Positions 9,302 to 17,718 are shown, counted from the first letter of the stretch. The stretch is DNA of 64,000 bases from Paenibacillus sp. VTT E-133291 (GCF_002264395.1 NZ_NFVA01000018.1:1-64000); one strand, 5' to 3'. The notes: generated from the sequence alone by a model not told the origin. A program made the numbers and translations.

Positions 9302-9688
9302 TTACATCGCTTGTGATATGTACTTAATTAGCCCTACAAACATAAATAATAAATATCCGGCACTCATAAAAAAGAAGGAAAGTCTCCAAACTGCCCGAAA
9401 TAACCGCTTCCCATCTACTTTTCCTTTTAGTCGATTCTGAGCGCCGCCAATCAGTCCAGTGGATATTAATACAATAAGTAGTATAAGATAAAACCCAAAA
9501 CCGTTATTAAACAAGTTGTTAAATAATGCAGAGACCGACAATAATAAAAAAAATGTAGTCACGTCCATAGCGAGCATAAAAGTTTTCTTTTTATCTTTTT
9601 TCAAGCCTTTTCCAATGAAATAAACAATTAAAAACGGTATTATTGGAATCAAGCTTAAAGTACCGACCGAATTCATCAGCAATTCCAT
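9302..9688 (-). CDS. DUF3397 family membrane protein
   Basis: 128 aa with four predicted transmembrane segments (about 8-25, 38-57, 65-85, 105-125) and short basic loops. The pattern and the place beside panE and bshC fit the uncharacterised DUF3397 family, which in other bacilli often sits next to ketopantoate reductase and bshC. GGAGAGGTG precedes the ATG. It starts 27 bp after panE ends, so the two are probably co-transcribed. No function can be assigned from sequence. Confidence 0.75.
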   Translation of the reverse strand: MELLMNSVGTLSLIPIIPFLIVYFIGKGLKKDKKKTFMLAMDVTTFFLLLSVSALFNNLFNNGFGFYLILLIVLISTGLIGGAQNRLKGKVDGKRLFRAVWRLSFFFMSAGYLLFMFVGLIKYISQAM

Positions 9689-9715
9689 AGCTTCACCTCT
9701 CCTCCGAGATCATAC

Positions 9716-10672
9716 CTATATTCCCTCTACTAGTTGGCAAATCAAGCGATGTAAAGGAACCATTGTTCCAGTGCGTTCTGCCATTTCTACAAGACTTCCA
9801 TTGATCCAATGAATTTCTGTGCTTCTTGAAGCTAGAACATCTGCCAGCATGGATGAAGTATTGCCCGCCGTTGTCCTGCACACTTTAAGAATGTTATCCC
9901 ACGCATCATGATCATAAGTAACTCCGCAGGCATCATATACCATAGTAGCTTCTCTAAAAAGTTCTCTCATTAACTGCAGGCGCTCTTCTGAAGCAAGCAG
10001 TTCACCATTTGGAATACGCCAAATCGCTGTGAGCGGATTAATAACGGCATTGATTAGGAGCTTCCGGTAAATCATGGTATCCACTTCATTCGACAAAAAG
10101 GCTGAGAATCCTGCCATAATGAGAACTTCTATTAAATAATTCACTTGTAAATCAGTATGTATACTGTGGGCTTGTCCATTCTTTAAGCTCCATTTCCCTA
10201 CCCATACCTCACCCGCACCTGCATGAATGACTTCAGTTATAAACTTTCGCTTCGCAGCTTCTGTTGTTACGGCAGCATATAAATTAGCTTTCGGCAGCAA
10301 TTTACTGAGCATCTCCATATGTCCAATGCCATTTTGAAAACAAATGATGTGTACCTGTAGTTCCCTAAGAGGGGACAGAAATTCAGGTAAAACATTATGT
10401 AGTATGTCCTGTTTAACTGTTACTATGATCCAATCACTGGGCTCACGAAGATAGGCAGCTGCAAATCCCTCTATTGGTGCGGACACAAATCGATCCCCTG
10501 AAATCGAAATCGGATCGCGGCCATCCTCATAGCTCACAGTTAAGCCCGCATCTTTTAATTTCCGGCACTGCTCTACCCCTCGACACCACAATCTCACTTC
10601 ATTCCCGGACTGGGTCAGTCTCCCTGCCAAAAGCAGCCCAAGTGAACCCGCACCGATTATATCGATTTTCAT
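9716..10672 (-). CDS. panE: 2-dehydropantoate 2-reductase (ketopantoate reductase)
   Basis: 318-aa cytoplasmic NADPH-dependent reductase that makes pantoate for coenzyme A synthesis. The N-terminal dinucleotide site is GAGSLG at residues 7-12. The C-terminal helical ApbA domain contains the family motif KLLINAVINPLTAI around 210, including the catalytic lysine. RBS AGGAGG five bases before ATG. It corresponds in place to B. subtilis ylbQ, next to rsfA and near bshC. Paralogues of this family can act on other 2-ketoacids, so pathway assignment rests on similarity and context. Confidence 0.87.
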   Translation of the reverse strand: MKIDIIGAGSLGLLLAGRLTQSGNEVRLWCRGVEQCRKLKDAGLTVSYEDGRDPISISGDRFVSAPIEGFAAAYLREPSDWIIVTVKQDILHNVLPEFLSPLRELQVHIICFQNGIGHMEMLSKLLPKANLYAAVTTEAAKRKFITEVIHAGAGEVWVGKWSLKNGQAHSIHTDLQVNYLIEVLIMAGFSAFLSNEVDTMIYRKLLINAVINPLTAIWRIPNGELLASEERLQLMRELFREATMVYDACGVTYDHDAWDNILKVCRTTAGNTSSMLADVLASRSTEIHWINGSLVEMAERTGTMVPLHRLICQLVEGI

Positions 10673-10773
10673 CTGATCCTCCTGTTGATCTCAAACGCAA
10701 TTTTTCTAAGTATAGCCTTAATATACCAAGAAGAACCACCGTTGTCGTCCTCCATAAATGACAATACAAAACC

Positions 10774-10822
10774 AAAACGCCCGCAAATGGCGCTAATAAA
10801 GCGAACCACTTACGGGTGTTTT
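10774..10822 (-). terminator. Terminator after the rsfA-like gene
   Basis: Long imperfect hairpin read on the minus strand (CCCGTAAGTGGTTCGC pairing with GCGCCATTTGCGGG), then CGTTTTGGTTTTG. It lies 15 bp past the rsfA-like stop and isolates it from panE. Confidence 0.7.
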
Positions 10823-10836
10823 AGTTTGCCTATCTT

Positions 10837-11487
10837 TTATTCAATACGTTCTAAATTTCCATTCCCATCCATTTTGAAACGAGTCTTCATTTCTTCTTCT
10901 TCTTCGTTTAAGAAAGCTAGCCTACGCGCACGATCCATAATCTGAATTAAAGCTTTGTAATCATCATTGACTACCCGGTAGTCACTTTGAGCAAGATTAA
11001 CCTCTTTTGACAACCGCTCATTCTCAGATCTTAATTCAGTTAATTCATCTTCCTTCTCGCGCAAATCTCTCTCCAGCATTTTCAGCTGGCGTCCTGCCTC
11101 CTGGATTGTACCTTTCCATTGTCTCAGGAAACGTATAACCGCATCAATGGATAATGTGTTTTCACTTAATCCTTCGCCTCGTCCGAACTCCTCATCGTTA
11201 TCCCCGAGAATCAGACCCGCTACCTGCGCTCCTCTTACTGACGGTTGCTTTTTCAGGTAACTTCTCTTTTGACGTTGGCCTTTAGCGATTCCAATTGCAC
11301 CTTCATAGCTTTTTCGAACACAGCTGTTCCAGCGGAATCCGCATGCAGCCGACGTTCTGCCGATTTTCTCACCCACTTCTTCAAAAGCAGCAAGTTGTGT
11401 GCTGCCCTCCCGAATGTGGCGCAAGGTTACTTCTGCCAGTATTAGATCATCTTCTGCACTCCAAGCATCCTGTCTAACGGCTGTCAT
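10837..11487 (-). CDS. rsfA: RsfA-like prespore-specific transcriptional regulator
   Basis: 216 aa. Residues about 5-60 form a Myb/SANT-like helix-turn-helix (DAWSAEDDLILAEVTLRHI with FRWNSCVRKSY), the hallmark of the RsfA/YlbO family. Residues about 130-200 are a predicted coiled coil (EGRQLKMLERDLREKEDEL region), probably for dimerisation. In B. subtilis RsfA is made in the forespore under sigma-F and fine-tunes that regulon. Neighbouring panE matches the ylbO-ylbQ order. RBS GGAGG nine bases before ATG. I see no clear sigma-F promoter by eye. Other genomes carry several paralogues, so this could be a sibling rather than the orthologue. Confidence 0.82.
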   Translation of the reverse strand: MTAVRQDAWSAEDDLILAEVTLRHIREGSTQLAAFEEVGEKIGRTSAACGFRWNSCVRKSYEGAIGIAKGQRQKRSYLKKQPSVRGAQVAGLILGDNDEEFGRGEGLSENTLSIDAVIRFLRQWKGTIQEAGRQLKMLERDLREKEDELTELRSENERLSKEVNLAQSDYRVVNDDYKALIQIMDRARRLAFLNEEEEEMKTRFKMDGNGNLERIE

Positions 11488-11832
11488 CCAACCAAACCTC
11501 CTAACAACATCTTGAAATAACCATCTCCATAACCGACAGCTCTGCCGGGTAGTGAATAGGGATAAAAGCTGCTTACTCCATTTCTATGCTTCTCATAGAG
11601 TTCATAGAATCTATTTGATACTAAATTGTATTTCCATTATCTGCCCACATCATACGCTTTAAGTAATAAATTCTCTTTTTTCAAGCACTAAACACTTCAG
11701 TCAATTATAAAAATCACATTTTTTCAAGATTAGTGTATTTTTTTCAATGAATTCGTTTACACATTTTTACTGAACGGGTATAATAAGTCGAAGGAATATT
11801 CGTGAGATACATACTGGAAGGGGGACTCTCTC
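11488..11832. other. Intergenic region with divergent promoters
   Basis: 345 bp without a gene, between the divergent rsfA-like gene and the DUF2626 gene. Apart from the DUF2626 promoter at 11756-11784 it is AT-rich, and I see no further hairpin or reading frame worth calling. Confidence 0.5.
11756..11784 (+). promoter_or_regulatory. Predicted sigma-A promoter of the DUF2626 gene
   Basis: TTTACA (11756-11761) and a consensus TATAAT (11779-11784) with exactly 17 bp between. The start codon of the small membrane protein lies about 48 bp downstream. Confidence 0.75.
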
Positions 11833-12069
11833 TTGGACCGCATGTTTCGGGTATTAGGTTTTTTTACATTGGCTATAGGATTGATGGCTTTCGCCGGAGG
11901 TCTGACAGAAATGGCCTTGCTTTTCTTTTTGCAAACCGCTTTTTTCGTAATTCTCGGTTATTTGAAATTTACTGAAAAAACTTATGTCCTACTTTTCTGG
12001 GCATACATGATTTTGACTTTCACCGGTTTCAGCTATTGGACGATCTTTCAAATGGGTCTTCCACTATAA
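11833..12069 (+). CDS. DUF2626 small membrane protein
   Basis: 78 aa, almost wholly hydrophobic, with three predicted membrane spans (about 7-24, 27-44, 52-72). The MDRMFRVLGFFTL start is typical of the uncharacterised DUF2626 family found in Bacillales (B. subtilis YqgY). It begins with TTG at 11833 after GAAGGGGG. It has its own consensus promoter and terminator, hence is monocistronic. Function unknown. Confidence 0.8.
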   Translation: MDRMFRVLGFFTLAIGLMAFAGGLTEMALLFFLQTAFFVILGYLKFTEKTYVLLFWAYMILTFTGFSYWTIFQMGLPL

Positions 12070-12088
12070 ATTGCAGTACACTCTTGAA

Positions 12089-12131
12089 GCGGATGAGGTC
12101 CTTATTTAATAAGGATCACTTCCGTTTTTTT
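12089..12131 (+). terminator. Terminator after the DUF2626 gene
   Basis: CGGATGAGGTCCTTA pairs with TAAGGATCACTTCCG across a short loop and is followed by seven Ts, 20 bp downstream of the stop codon. Confidence 0.85.
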
Positions 12132-12157
12132 GTTTATCAGTTAGTATATATATGAGG

Positions 12158-12213
12158 CCCCACAAATACCTGAGTACGCATTGAAGGATAGCCTCACTTT
12201 GTGGGGATTTTTT
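12158..12213 (+). repeat. GTGGGG hairpin repeat, copy 1
   Basis: Arms CCCCACAAA and TTTGTGGGG enclose the internal sequence TACCTGAGTACGCATTGAAG, then ATTTTTT. The same layout appears inverted at 27831-27883. It could work as a second terminator, but no gene ends directly before it. Confidence 0.8.
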
Positions 12214-12390
12214 GTATGTATGCTATTTTAGAAGGGTTAAACATATTATTAGTACATACATATATCCATTCAAGAAGAAACGGTTTTGCCGTCTTTTAGG
12301 GCCAGTTTCCATTTCTACGAGAAATAGAAGGATGATCTATGGAGTAAAACAGATAAATTATTTTCTTAAATTTCAAAAAAAGGTGGTGGT

Positions 12391-13521
12391 GTGGTGCGCT
12401 CCCGCAATGCCCAAAGCCGCATGATGGCAACCATACTAATTCTCTTCTGCTGTACATTATTTCCGTTACAATCTACGATGTACCTGTCTGCCGATCCTAG
12501 CGGTTCTTTTTTCAATTCCTCTATACCAGATAATGAAGAAACCCGTAAACTTCTGGAGCAGACCTTATCTTCCGCAGAAATTGAACGGGAGATCATCAAG
12601 ATTACAGCCGAACAAAAAGCACTTGAAGAAAAGGTAGATTACCTAGAAGAGCAAGCTATCCAGAAAAAATCCGCCATCGTAAATCAACAAGAGCGTGCAG
12701 GTGCGGTCCTTCGTTCTTATTATATGGGGGATAGAGACGGTCTCTTAGCCGCATTTCTATCCGCGAAGAGCATTAGCAGATTCCTGGCACTATTCGATTA
12801 TTATGAAATAATTATTGGAAATGACCGCAACATTCTCACACAATACGAGGACCAATATAAGGATCTAAAGAAGACCCTCCAGACTGCACAGCGCAGCTCG
12901 AAGGATCTTGCACAGCTGCGAACCGCTCTGGAGGAACAGAAAATTCGGGTAGCCGCGCTCAATAAAGAAATTGAAGGTGGGATTAAAGACAGTAGTGATC
13001 CTGATAATATGAGCGCTCTGCTTCAAGAATTCACATTATATTGGGAGAATATTGGTTTGCGTGAGGTAAAGACCTACTTCAAAGCATTATCTACCGCAAT
13101 GAATAAATTACCGCAGTTTGTCCAGAATCGAGAGGGTGTTCTTACTCGTAAGGGGATGACTTATGTTCTGAATCTGAAGGAAGAGGATTTAAACGAATTC
13201 CTTCAGTCCCAGAATAAGCTATTTAACGATTTCGCATTTCATTTTAATGACGGAACGATTACTGCTACAGGAAAAAGTGGAGCTTTAGCCCTTTCATTAA
13301 CCGGCCACTACGTCATACAGGAAGAACCCATCAACGGACTTATATTCCAAGTCGATCATGTTGTATTTAATGGACTCGAATTACCTGACACCACTAGAAG
13401 AACACTTGAGGAGGAATTTGATTTAGGCTTTTACCCTGCAAAAATTGTTTCTTTCCTACGTGCCACAGAAGTAGATAGCAAAGAGGGCGTCCTCCAGGTT
13501 AAACTATCTATCTCATTCTAA
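12391..13521 (+). CDS. Secreted coiled-coil protein, CwlO/PcsB-like N-terminus, no hydrolase domain
   Basis: 376 aa. A signal peptide (about 10-32) precedes a coiled coil (about 50-210) with RSYYMGDRDGLLAAFLSAKSISRFLALFDYY, which closely resembles the regulatory coiled coil of CwlO/PcsB/EnvC-type proteins. No NlpC/P60 or M23 domain follows. Instead, residues about 260-376 look like a beta-rich domain with repeated hydrophobic strands, reminiscent of DUF2993-type lipid-binding folds; that likeness is tentative. The start is GTG at 12391 after AAAGGTGGTG; the next GTG is also possible. The 3' end overlaps the convergent solute-binding gene by 9 bp. Possible roles: envelope scaffold or hydrolase activator. 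Not recognised as a named gene. Confidence 0.7.
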   Translation: MVRSRNAQSRMMATILILFCCTLFPLQSTMYLSADPSGSFFNSSIPDNEETRKLLEQTLSSAEIEREIIKITAEQKALEEKVDYLEEQAIQKKSAIVNQQERAGAVLRSYYMGDRDGLLAAFLSAKSISRFLALFDYYEIIIGNDRNILTQYEDQYKDLKKTLQTAQRSSKDLAQLRTALEEQKIRVAALNKEIEGGIKDSSDPDNMSALLQEFTLYWENIGLREVKTYFKALSTAMNKLPQFVQNREGVLTRKGMTYVLNLKEEDLNEFLQSQNKLFNDFAFHFNDGTITATGKSGALALSLTGHYVIQEEPINGLIFQVDHVVFNGLELPDTTRRTLEEEFDLGFYPAKIVSFLRATEVDSKEGVLQVKLSISF

Positions 13522-14739
13522 GCCTTCCTTGATGAAATCTTTGTACCCGGCCGCATCAATTTTTCCTGTAAGCAGTAAGGATACTGCTTCAACAATCTTC
13601 CTCCAGCCGCCTTGGAATTCGACCTCCGGGGCGGTTTCTTCTGTCAGTAAAAGTTCGACTCCAAAAGGAAGCCTATATTTGAAATCATTTTCCGAACGAT
13701 ATAGGACATCCAGCGCAGGCAAGCTCCCCGTGTTCTCCAGCCAGTCCATCTGAGAAGCTTCAGAGGTGATAAACGTCAGCCAATTCACGGCTTCCTTTGG
13801 ATTTGGGGATTGAGCTGGAAGTGCAAAGGAACGACTGTAATAGGATTCAAGTCCTCTCCCGTTACTTACGGTCAGTGGTGCTTCAGCAACTAAAGATGAA
13901 TTCCCATGTTTTTCCCACTCAGAAAGCGGTAGAGCAGCAACAGCAACGCTTCCGCTCTGAATCATATCCCAAACATCTTTGTTATATCGACTGGTAAGGT
14001 AAAAATAACTGCGGGCATTTTGAGTCCAATTTATCACTTCTTGGTTATCCGATAGCAAGCTGCTGTTCATACTCTCCATAACGGCGGACAATCCATATGG
14101 ATTACGTGTATCCATCGCGAGTAAATATTTCCCTTGCTCTTTGAGCACATTCTGAAGTAATGTGTTCCACTGTTCCAGACTTCTTGGTAAGGTGGTGAAT
14201 CCCAGTTCCGCAAGCCGCTGTGGTGAATAAACAAGTACATAAGGGTCGATATCCAGCGGCACTCCCCAATTATATCCGTTCCATTGCATCCAGGGGATTA
14301 ACTGAGTTAACGGTGCAGTTCCCGGAATGCTCTGATATACATCCACCGGCAACAAATATCCACGTGTAGCCCAGTCGAGAATACTTCGTCCATCCGCCAT
14401 AACGATATCCGGGCTATCCCCGATGGTTAGATCACGCTTCAAAACTTCGTCTGCATCCTCGCTATCAATATTTCTTAATATTACCTTTACTCCACTTTCT
14501 AAAGTATAACGATTGCTTAGAAGCTCCAGTTCACTGAATTCCTCACTATTTAAGGATACTGTAATGCGCAGGCTATCTATAGATCCCTCTTCCCCTGAAG
14601 AGGGGTTTGTCGACTGATTTTGTGGTTTTTTCATAGGATGTGGGTCGTTATTGGTACTCAATTCCATACTGGGTGACAAGCTTGTCAGCGATAGTAGTAA
14701 AATTGCAAAAAGCAGCCAATAATTTTTGCGTTTCAGCAC
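13513..14739 (-). CDS. Family 1 extracellular solute-binding protein, non-lipoprotein
   Basis: 408 aa resembling sugar ABC-transporter receptors (segments LLSNRYTLESGVKVILRN, DSPDIVMADGRSILDWATRGYLLPVD and a C-terminal ALPAQSPNPKEAVNWLTFIT). The hydrophobic signal segment (about 7-25) lacks any cysteine, so there is no lipobox and the protein is either released or anchored by an uncleaved helix. No permease or ATPase gene lies nearby, so it is an orphan receptor or has been recruited for sensing. A possible CcpA site lies upstream at 14809-14822. It overlaps the convergent coiled-coil gene by 9 bp at the 3' ends. Confidence 0.75.
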   Translation of the reverse strand: MLKRKNYWLLFAILLLSLTSLSPSMELSTNNDPHPMKKPQNQSTNPSSGEEGSIDSLRITVSLNSEEFSELELLSNRYTLESGVKVILRNIDSEDADEVLKRDLTIGDSPDIVMADGRSILDWATRGYLLPVDVYQSIPGTAPLTQLIPWMQWNGYNWGVPLDIDPYVLVYSPQRLAELGFTTLPRSLEQWNTLLQNVLKEQGKYLLAMDTRNPYGLSAVMESMNSSLLSDNQEVINWTQNARSYFYLTSRYNKDVWDMIQSGSVAVAALPLSEWEKHGNSSLVAEAPLTVSNGRGLESYYSRSFALPAQSPNPKEAVNWLTFITSEASQMDWLENTGSLPALDVLYRSENDFKYRLPFGVELLLTEETAPEVEFQGGWRKIVEAVSLLLTGKIDAAGYKDFIKEGLE

Positions 14740-14808
14740 ATTTCCCCACCTTCCCCATGATTACTCACCCCTATTTTACCAAACCCGCCGCTGCTTGTCT
14801 TTAGAATG

Positions 14809-14822
14809 TGAAAACGTTCTCT
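14809..14822 (-). promoter_or_regulatory. Candidate catabolite-response element (cre)
   Basis: TGAAAACGTTCTCT matches the CcpA consensus TGWAANCGNTNWCA at all fixed positions but the last. It lies just downstream of a minus-strand TATAAT, where CcpA binding would block initiation of the solute-binding gene. The -35 is weak. Single-site match, so moderate confidence. Confidence 0.4.
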
Positions 14823-15081
14823 TACTATTATATAGGTGAAACGATAGAGAAATTTAAAACGTTCATGATTCTCTGAGTGCGAGGGGCGCTCCGTGTGCGG
14901 ATTATTCTTCCGATCGCTGTTGTCCCCAGATTTATGGATGATATTCCTAAGCGGTATAAATCCGGAGACAAAGGCGAACCCTAGCACTTCTACAGAACAA
15001 TTCCTCCCCCTTCGCTTTCCGCTCTTCATCTAATAACCATAACCTGATAAACTCCTCCGCCGTTTCTGGACGGCAGGAAAA

Positions 15082-15107
15082 AGCCGGGAGGTCTGCTGCT
15101 CCCGGCT
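15082..15107 (-). terminator. Terminator after ylaK
   Basis: Perfect 9-bp stem AGCCGGGAG/CTCCCGGCT with an 8-base loop, followed on the minus strand by TTTTCC, 15 bp past the stop of the PIN-PhoH gene. Confidence 0.85.
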
Positions 15108-15122
15108 GAGATTTAAAATAAG

Positions 15123-16454
15123 TTAGAGAAGATCCGCGGCCAATTGGGCCAGACGGGAACGCTCGCCTTTTTCCAAAGTAATATGTCCGCTAATCCCTTG
15201 CTGCTTAAACTTCTCAACAATATAGCTAAGTCCGTTACTCGCAGCATCCAGATACGGATGATCGATTTGCTCCGGATCCCCCATAAGAATGACTTTACTC
15301 CCTTCACCCGCTCTGGAGACGATCGTCTTCACTTCATGACGGGAAAGGTTCTGAGCTTCATCAATAATAATGAACTGTGCAGGGATTGAACGGCCACGAA
15401 TATAAGTTAAGGCTTCTACCTGTATGCTGCCTAAGCCCATTAATATTTTATCGATATCGCCAGCTTTTTTGGTGTCGAACAAGAACTCCAGATTATCATA
15501 AATAGGCTGCATCCAAGGTCTGAGCTTCTCATCCTTCTCTCCAGGTAAATATCCAATATCTTTCCCCATTGGAACGACTGGACGGGCAATGAGCAGTTTT
15601 TTGTATTTATGCTCATCCTCAACTTTGAATAGTCCGGCAGCAAGTGCCAATAATGTCTTTCCTGTACCTGCCTTGCCTGTAATGGTTACAAGCGGGATTT
15701 CATCATTGAGAAGCAGCTCCAATGCCATTCGTTGTTGAGCATTTCGCGCGCTGATCCCCCAAACTGAATCATTGCCCAGATAGAGCGGCTCCAGACGGGT
15801 TGCCTCACTATTCACCTTGAGAAGAGCTGATTTGCCCGTGCCTATCTCATCCTTAAGGATCACAAATTCATGAGGGTAGAGCGGGTACGACAGCGCGAGC
15901 TGTTTAACCGTTAAAGAACGGTGACTGTAATATTCATCAATCAATGCCGGATGAACCTGCAAAGATTGGTAACCGGTGTAAAGTTCATTTAAATCCCCAG
16001 TACGATCTGATAAATAATCCTCTGGTGTAATTCCTAGCACATCCGCTTTTATACGGACCAGCACATCCTTACTCACAAGCACTACGGGACGCGGATCAGG
16101 CTTCTCTTTCTCTTCAATTAAATAATTGAGCGCTACAGCCAAAATCCGATTGTCGTTAGACACCTCTCCAAACATTTCCTGTACTTTCACAAAACTGCGA
16201 TGGTTAAGTTCTACCTTCAGCTTGCCTCCATGCTCCAGCTCCACACCACTATGCAGATGTCCTAGTTCACGAAGTCCATCCAGCAATCGGGAAACCGTGC
16301 GGGCATTCCGACCAATTTCGTCAGCGTTGCGCTTTTTGGAGTCGATTTCTTCCAGCACAACTGCTGGAATAACCACCTCATGCTCCTTGAAAGAGAAAAT
16401 CGAATTGGGGTCGTGCAAAAGCACGTTGGTATCTAGCACAAATATCTTGTTCAT
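15123..16454 (-). CDS. ylaK: PIN domain - PhoH-family ATPase (YlaK-like)
   Basis: 443-aa cytoplasmic two-domain protein. An N-terminal PIN nuclease domain (1-about 140) has the acidic metal site beginning FVLDTNVLLHDP, EEID and a later SNDNRILAVAL. A C-terminal PhoH ATPase domain has Walker A GKAGTGKT at 260-267 and Walker B FIIIDEAQN. PIN-PhoH proteins of this type (PhoH2) can couple ATP-driven RNA unwinding to cleavage; the B. subtilis homologue is YlaK. The start is the ATG with GGAGGGG at 16454; a longer reading lacks an RBS. Divergent from the ylaJ-like gene, as a rearranged form of the B. subtilis ylaJ-ylaK pair. Confidence 0.87.
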   Translation of the reverse strand: MNKIFVLDTNVLLHDPNSIFSFKEHEVVIPAVVLEEIDSKKRNADEIGRNARTVSRLLDGLRELGHLHSGVELEHGGKLKVELNHRSFVKVQEMFGEVSNDNRILAVALNYLIEEKEKPDPRPVVLVSKDVLVRIKADVLGITPEDYLSDRTGDLNELYTGYQSLQVHPALIDEYYSHRSLTVKQLALSYPLYPHEFVILKDEIGTGKSALLKVNSEATRLEPLYLGNDSVWGISARNAQQRMALELLLNDEIPLVTITGKAGTGKTLLALAAGLFKVEDEHKYKKLLIARPVVPMGKDIGYLPGEKDEKLRPWMQPIYDNLEFLFDTKKAGDIDKILMGLGSIQVEALTYIRGRSIPAQFIIIDEAQNLSRHEVKTIVSRAGEGSKVILMGDPEQIDHPYLDAASNGLSYIVEKFKQQGISGHITLEKGERSRLAQLAADLL

Positions 16455-16559
16455 ATTATCCCCTCCACAGCGCCTGGTTTGATTGATCATACATAACTCT
16501 TTCCGCCAAGGGAAAAGATAAGGTACAGAAACGATCTTGGCTGAAAGGAGTAATCACAT

Positions 16560-17135
16560 ATGAGAAAATCAATATGTCTGTTGCTGGTACTGCTGCTATT
16601 GACAAGCTGCGGTATCGCTAATAAAAAGACATCACCCTCTCCTCAGAATAAACAATCTGCGAATGCTGTAAAGGGTACGGGAAACCATGAGGTCCGGCAA
16701 TTGGCCAACGATGGTGCAACTAATCCTAAGGCCACCTCAAAAGCTGGTCACACCGTCAGTGTTAAGGGCGAAAGTGAAATTGCACTTAAGGATCATTTTG
16801 AACAGTTGGCCAAAAGAGTTCCTGGTGTGAATGGCGCACACTGTGTAGTCATGAACAAAGTAGCCATTGTAGGTCTTGACGTAGAAGGTTCTCTAGACCG
16901 ATCACGTGTCGGAAGCATTAAATATTCTGTAGCGGAAGCTATCCGCAAAGACCCGAGAAGTGTACGTGCACTTGTCACAGCCGATATGGATCTCTCCAGC
17001 CGCTTAGCGGACATGAGCCGCCATATCTCTCAGGGACATCCGATTTCCGGATTCTCATCCGAACTGGCTGATATCATCGGTCGAATCATGCCGCAGCTGC
17101 CAGAAGATACTAAACCGATTAAAAATGCAGAGTAG
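16560..17135 (+). CDS. ylaJ: YhcN/YlaJ-family sporulation lipoprotein
   Basis: 191 aa. The signal peptide ends in the lipobox LTSC (Cys about residue 17), then comes a low-complexity polar linker (about 20-70) and the YhcN/YlaJ domain (about 80-170) with GVNGAHCVVMNKVAIVGLDVEG. In B. subtilis family members are made in the forespore under sigma-G and found in the spore inner membrane, contributing to germination or outgrowth; that timing is family knowledge, not seen here. AAAGGAG precedes the ATG. Its neighbour ylaK supports the YlaJ assignment. Confidence 0.83.
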   Translation: MRKSICLLLVLLLLTSCGIANKKTSPSPQNKQSANAVKGTGNHEVRQLANDGATNPKATSKAGHTVSVKGESEIALKDHFEQLAKRVPGVNGAHCVVMNKVAIVGLDVEGSLDRSRVGSIKYSVAEAIRKDPRSVRALVTADMDLSSRLADMSRHISQGHPISGFSSELADIIGRIMPQLPEDTKPIKNAE

Positions 17136-17140
17136 AGGTT

Positions 17141-17176
17141 AAAAAAAGCCCAGTGATATTCTCACTAGGCTTTTTT
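17141..17176. terminator. Bidirectional terminator between ylaJ and the flavin-fold gene
   Basis: GCCCAGTGA pairs with TCACTAGGC, flanked by an A-run on the left and a T-run on the right, so it serves both converging genes. The stop codon of the minus-strand gene lies within the right arm. Confidence 0.88.
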
Positions 17177-17617
17177 CATGGCAGCAAATACTTGTCCGTC
17201 CAGCTTCTCAGCGGCACGTCCATCATAAACCTTTGCATATCTTGGGGCGGATTCAAGCTGCGCTCCATAAAAAAGCGCGTTACGCACCGCCATAATTTCA
17301 ACATCAAAGCAGCACATCTTGAAAGGCACATCCTGAAGTGGATCCTGCTTTACAACGGCACTGCCGTTAATCGCATAGACAGTACCCTCACCGAACACAG
17401 TGACGGTTACTAACGGGTTAACCTTCATGTTGTTCACGAGTCTGGAACGATGATCTACAGCCAGACGCACAGTACTAGGACTAACTGCATAAATCCACGA
17501 AATGGCCGTGGACGTTGGACCTCCTGTTTCCGCATCAACGGTGTTGAGAAGAACAAAAGTTTCCGATTGCAGCATCGATAACAAGGTTTCGTTCAGCTGA
17601 GCAACGGCTTCGGACAT
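17165..17617 (-). CDS. ylaL: Pyridoxamine 5'-phosphate oxidase-fold protein (YlaL-like)
   Basis: 150 aa, a single split-barrel flavin-binding fold beginning ETFVLLNTVDAETGGPTSTAISW, typical of small PPOX-like proteins. These bind FMN, F420 or haem and the substrate is usually unknown. Position beside ylaJ/ylaK and the LCP-ylaH-typA block parallels B. subtilis ylaL. RBS GGGGG ten bases before ATG. True pyridoxamine-phosphate oxidase activity is unlikely given the short length and lack of the full PLP-binding set. Confidence 0.72.
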   Translation of the reverse strand: MSEAVAQLNETLLSMLQSETFVLLNTVDAETGGPTSTAISWIYAVSPSTVRLAVDHRSRLVNNMKVNPLVTVTVFGEGTVYAINGSAVVKQDPLQDVPFKMCCFDVEIMAVRNALFYGAQLESAPRYAKVYDGRAAEKLDGQVFAAMKKA

Positions 17618-17718
17618 AAGTACTGGCCCCCTATGCGGCGTAAATTCATTCGATTTATTATATTATAGCACAGGCTGAAACTTGCATTCAATTTTAAGGT
17701 GAAGTGTTATTAAGGACT

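Larger units (their letters stand above)
14740..15122. other. Intergenic region between the solute-binding gene and ylaK
   Basis: 383 bp. It holds a possible -10 (TATAAT, minus strand, 14827-14832), a cre-like palindrome at 14809-14822 and the ylaK terminator at 15082-15107. An open frame spanning 14733-15029 lacks a ribosome site and family features, and I do not call it a gene. Confidence 0.55.

Noticed and set aside
14733..15029. A 98-codon frame between the solute-binding gene and ylaK
   Set aside because: No RBS, mixed composition, and it overlaps the start of the solute-binding gene, its predicted promoter and the cre-like site.
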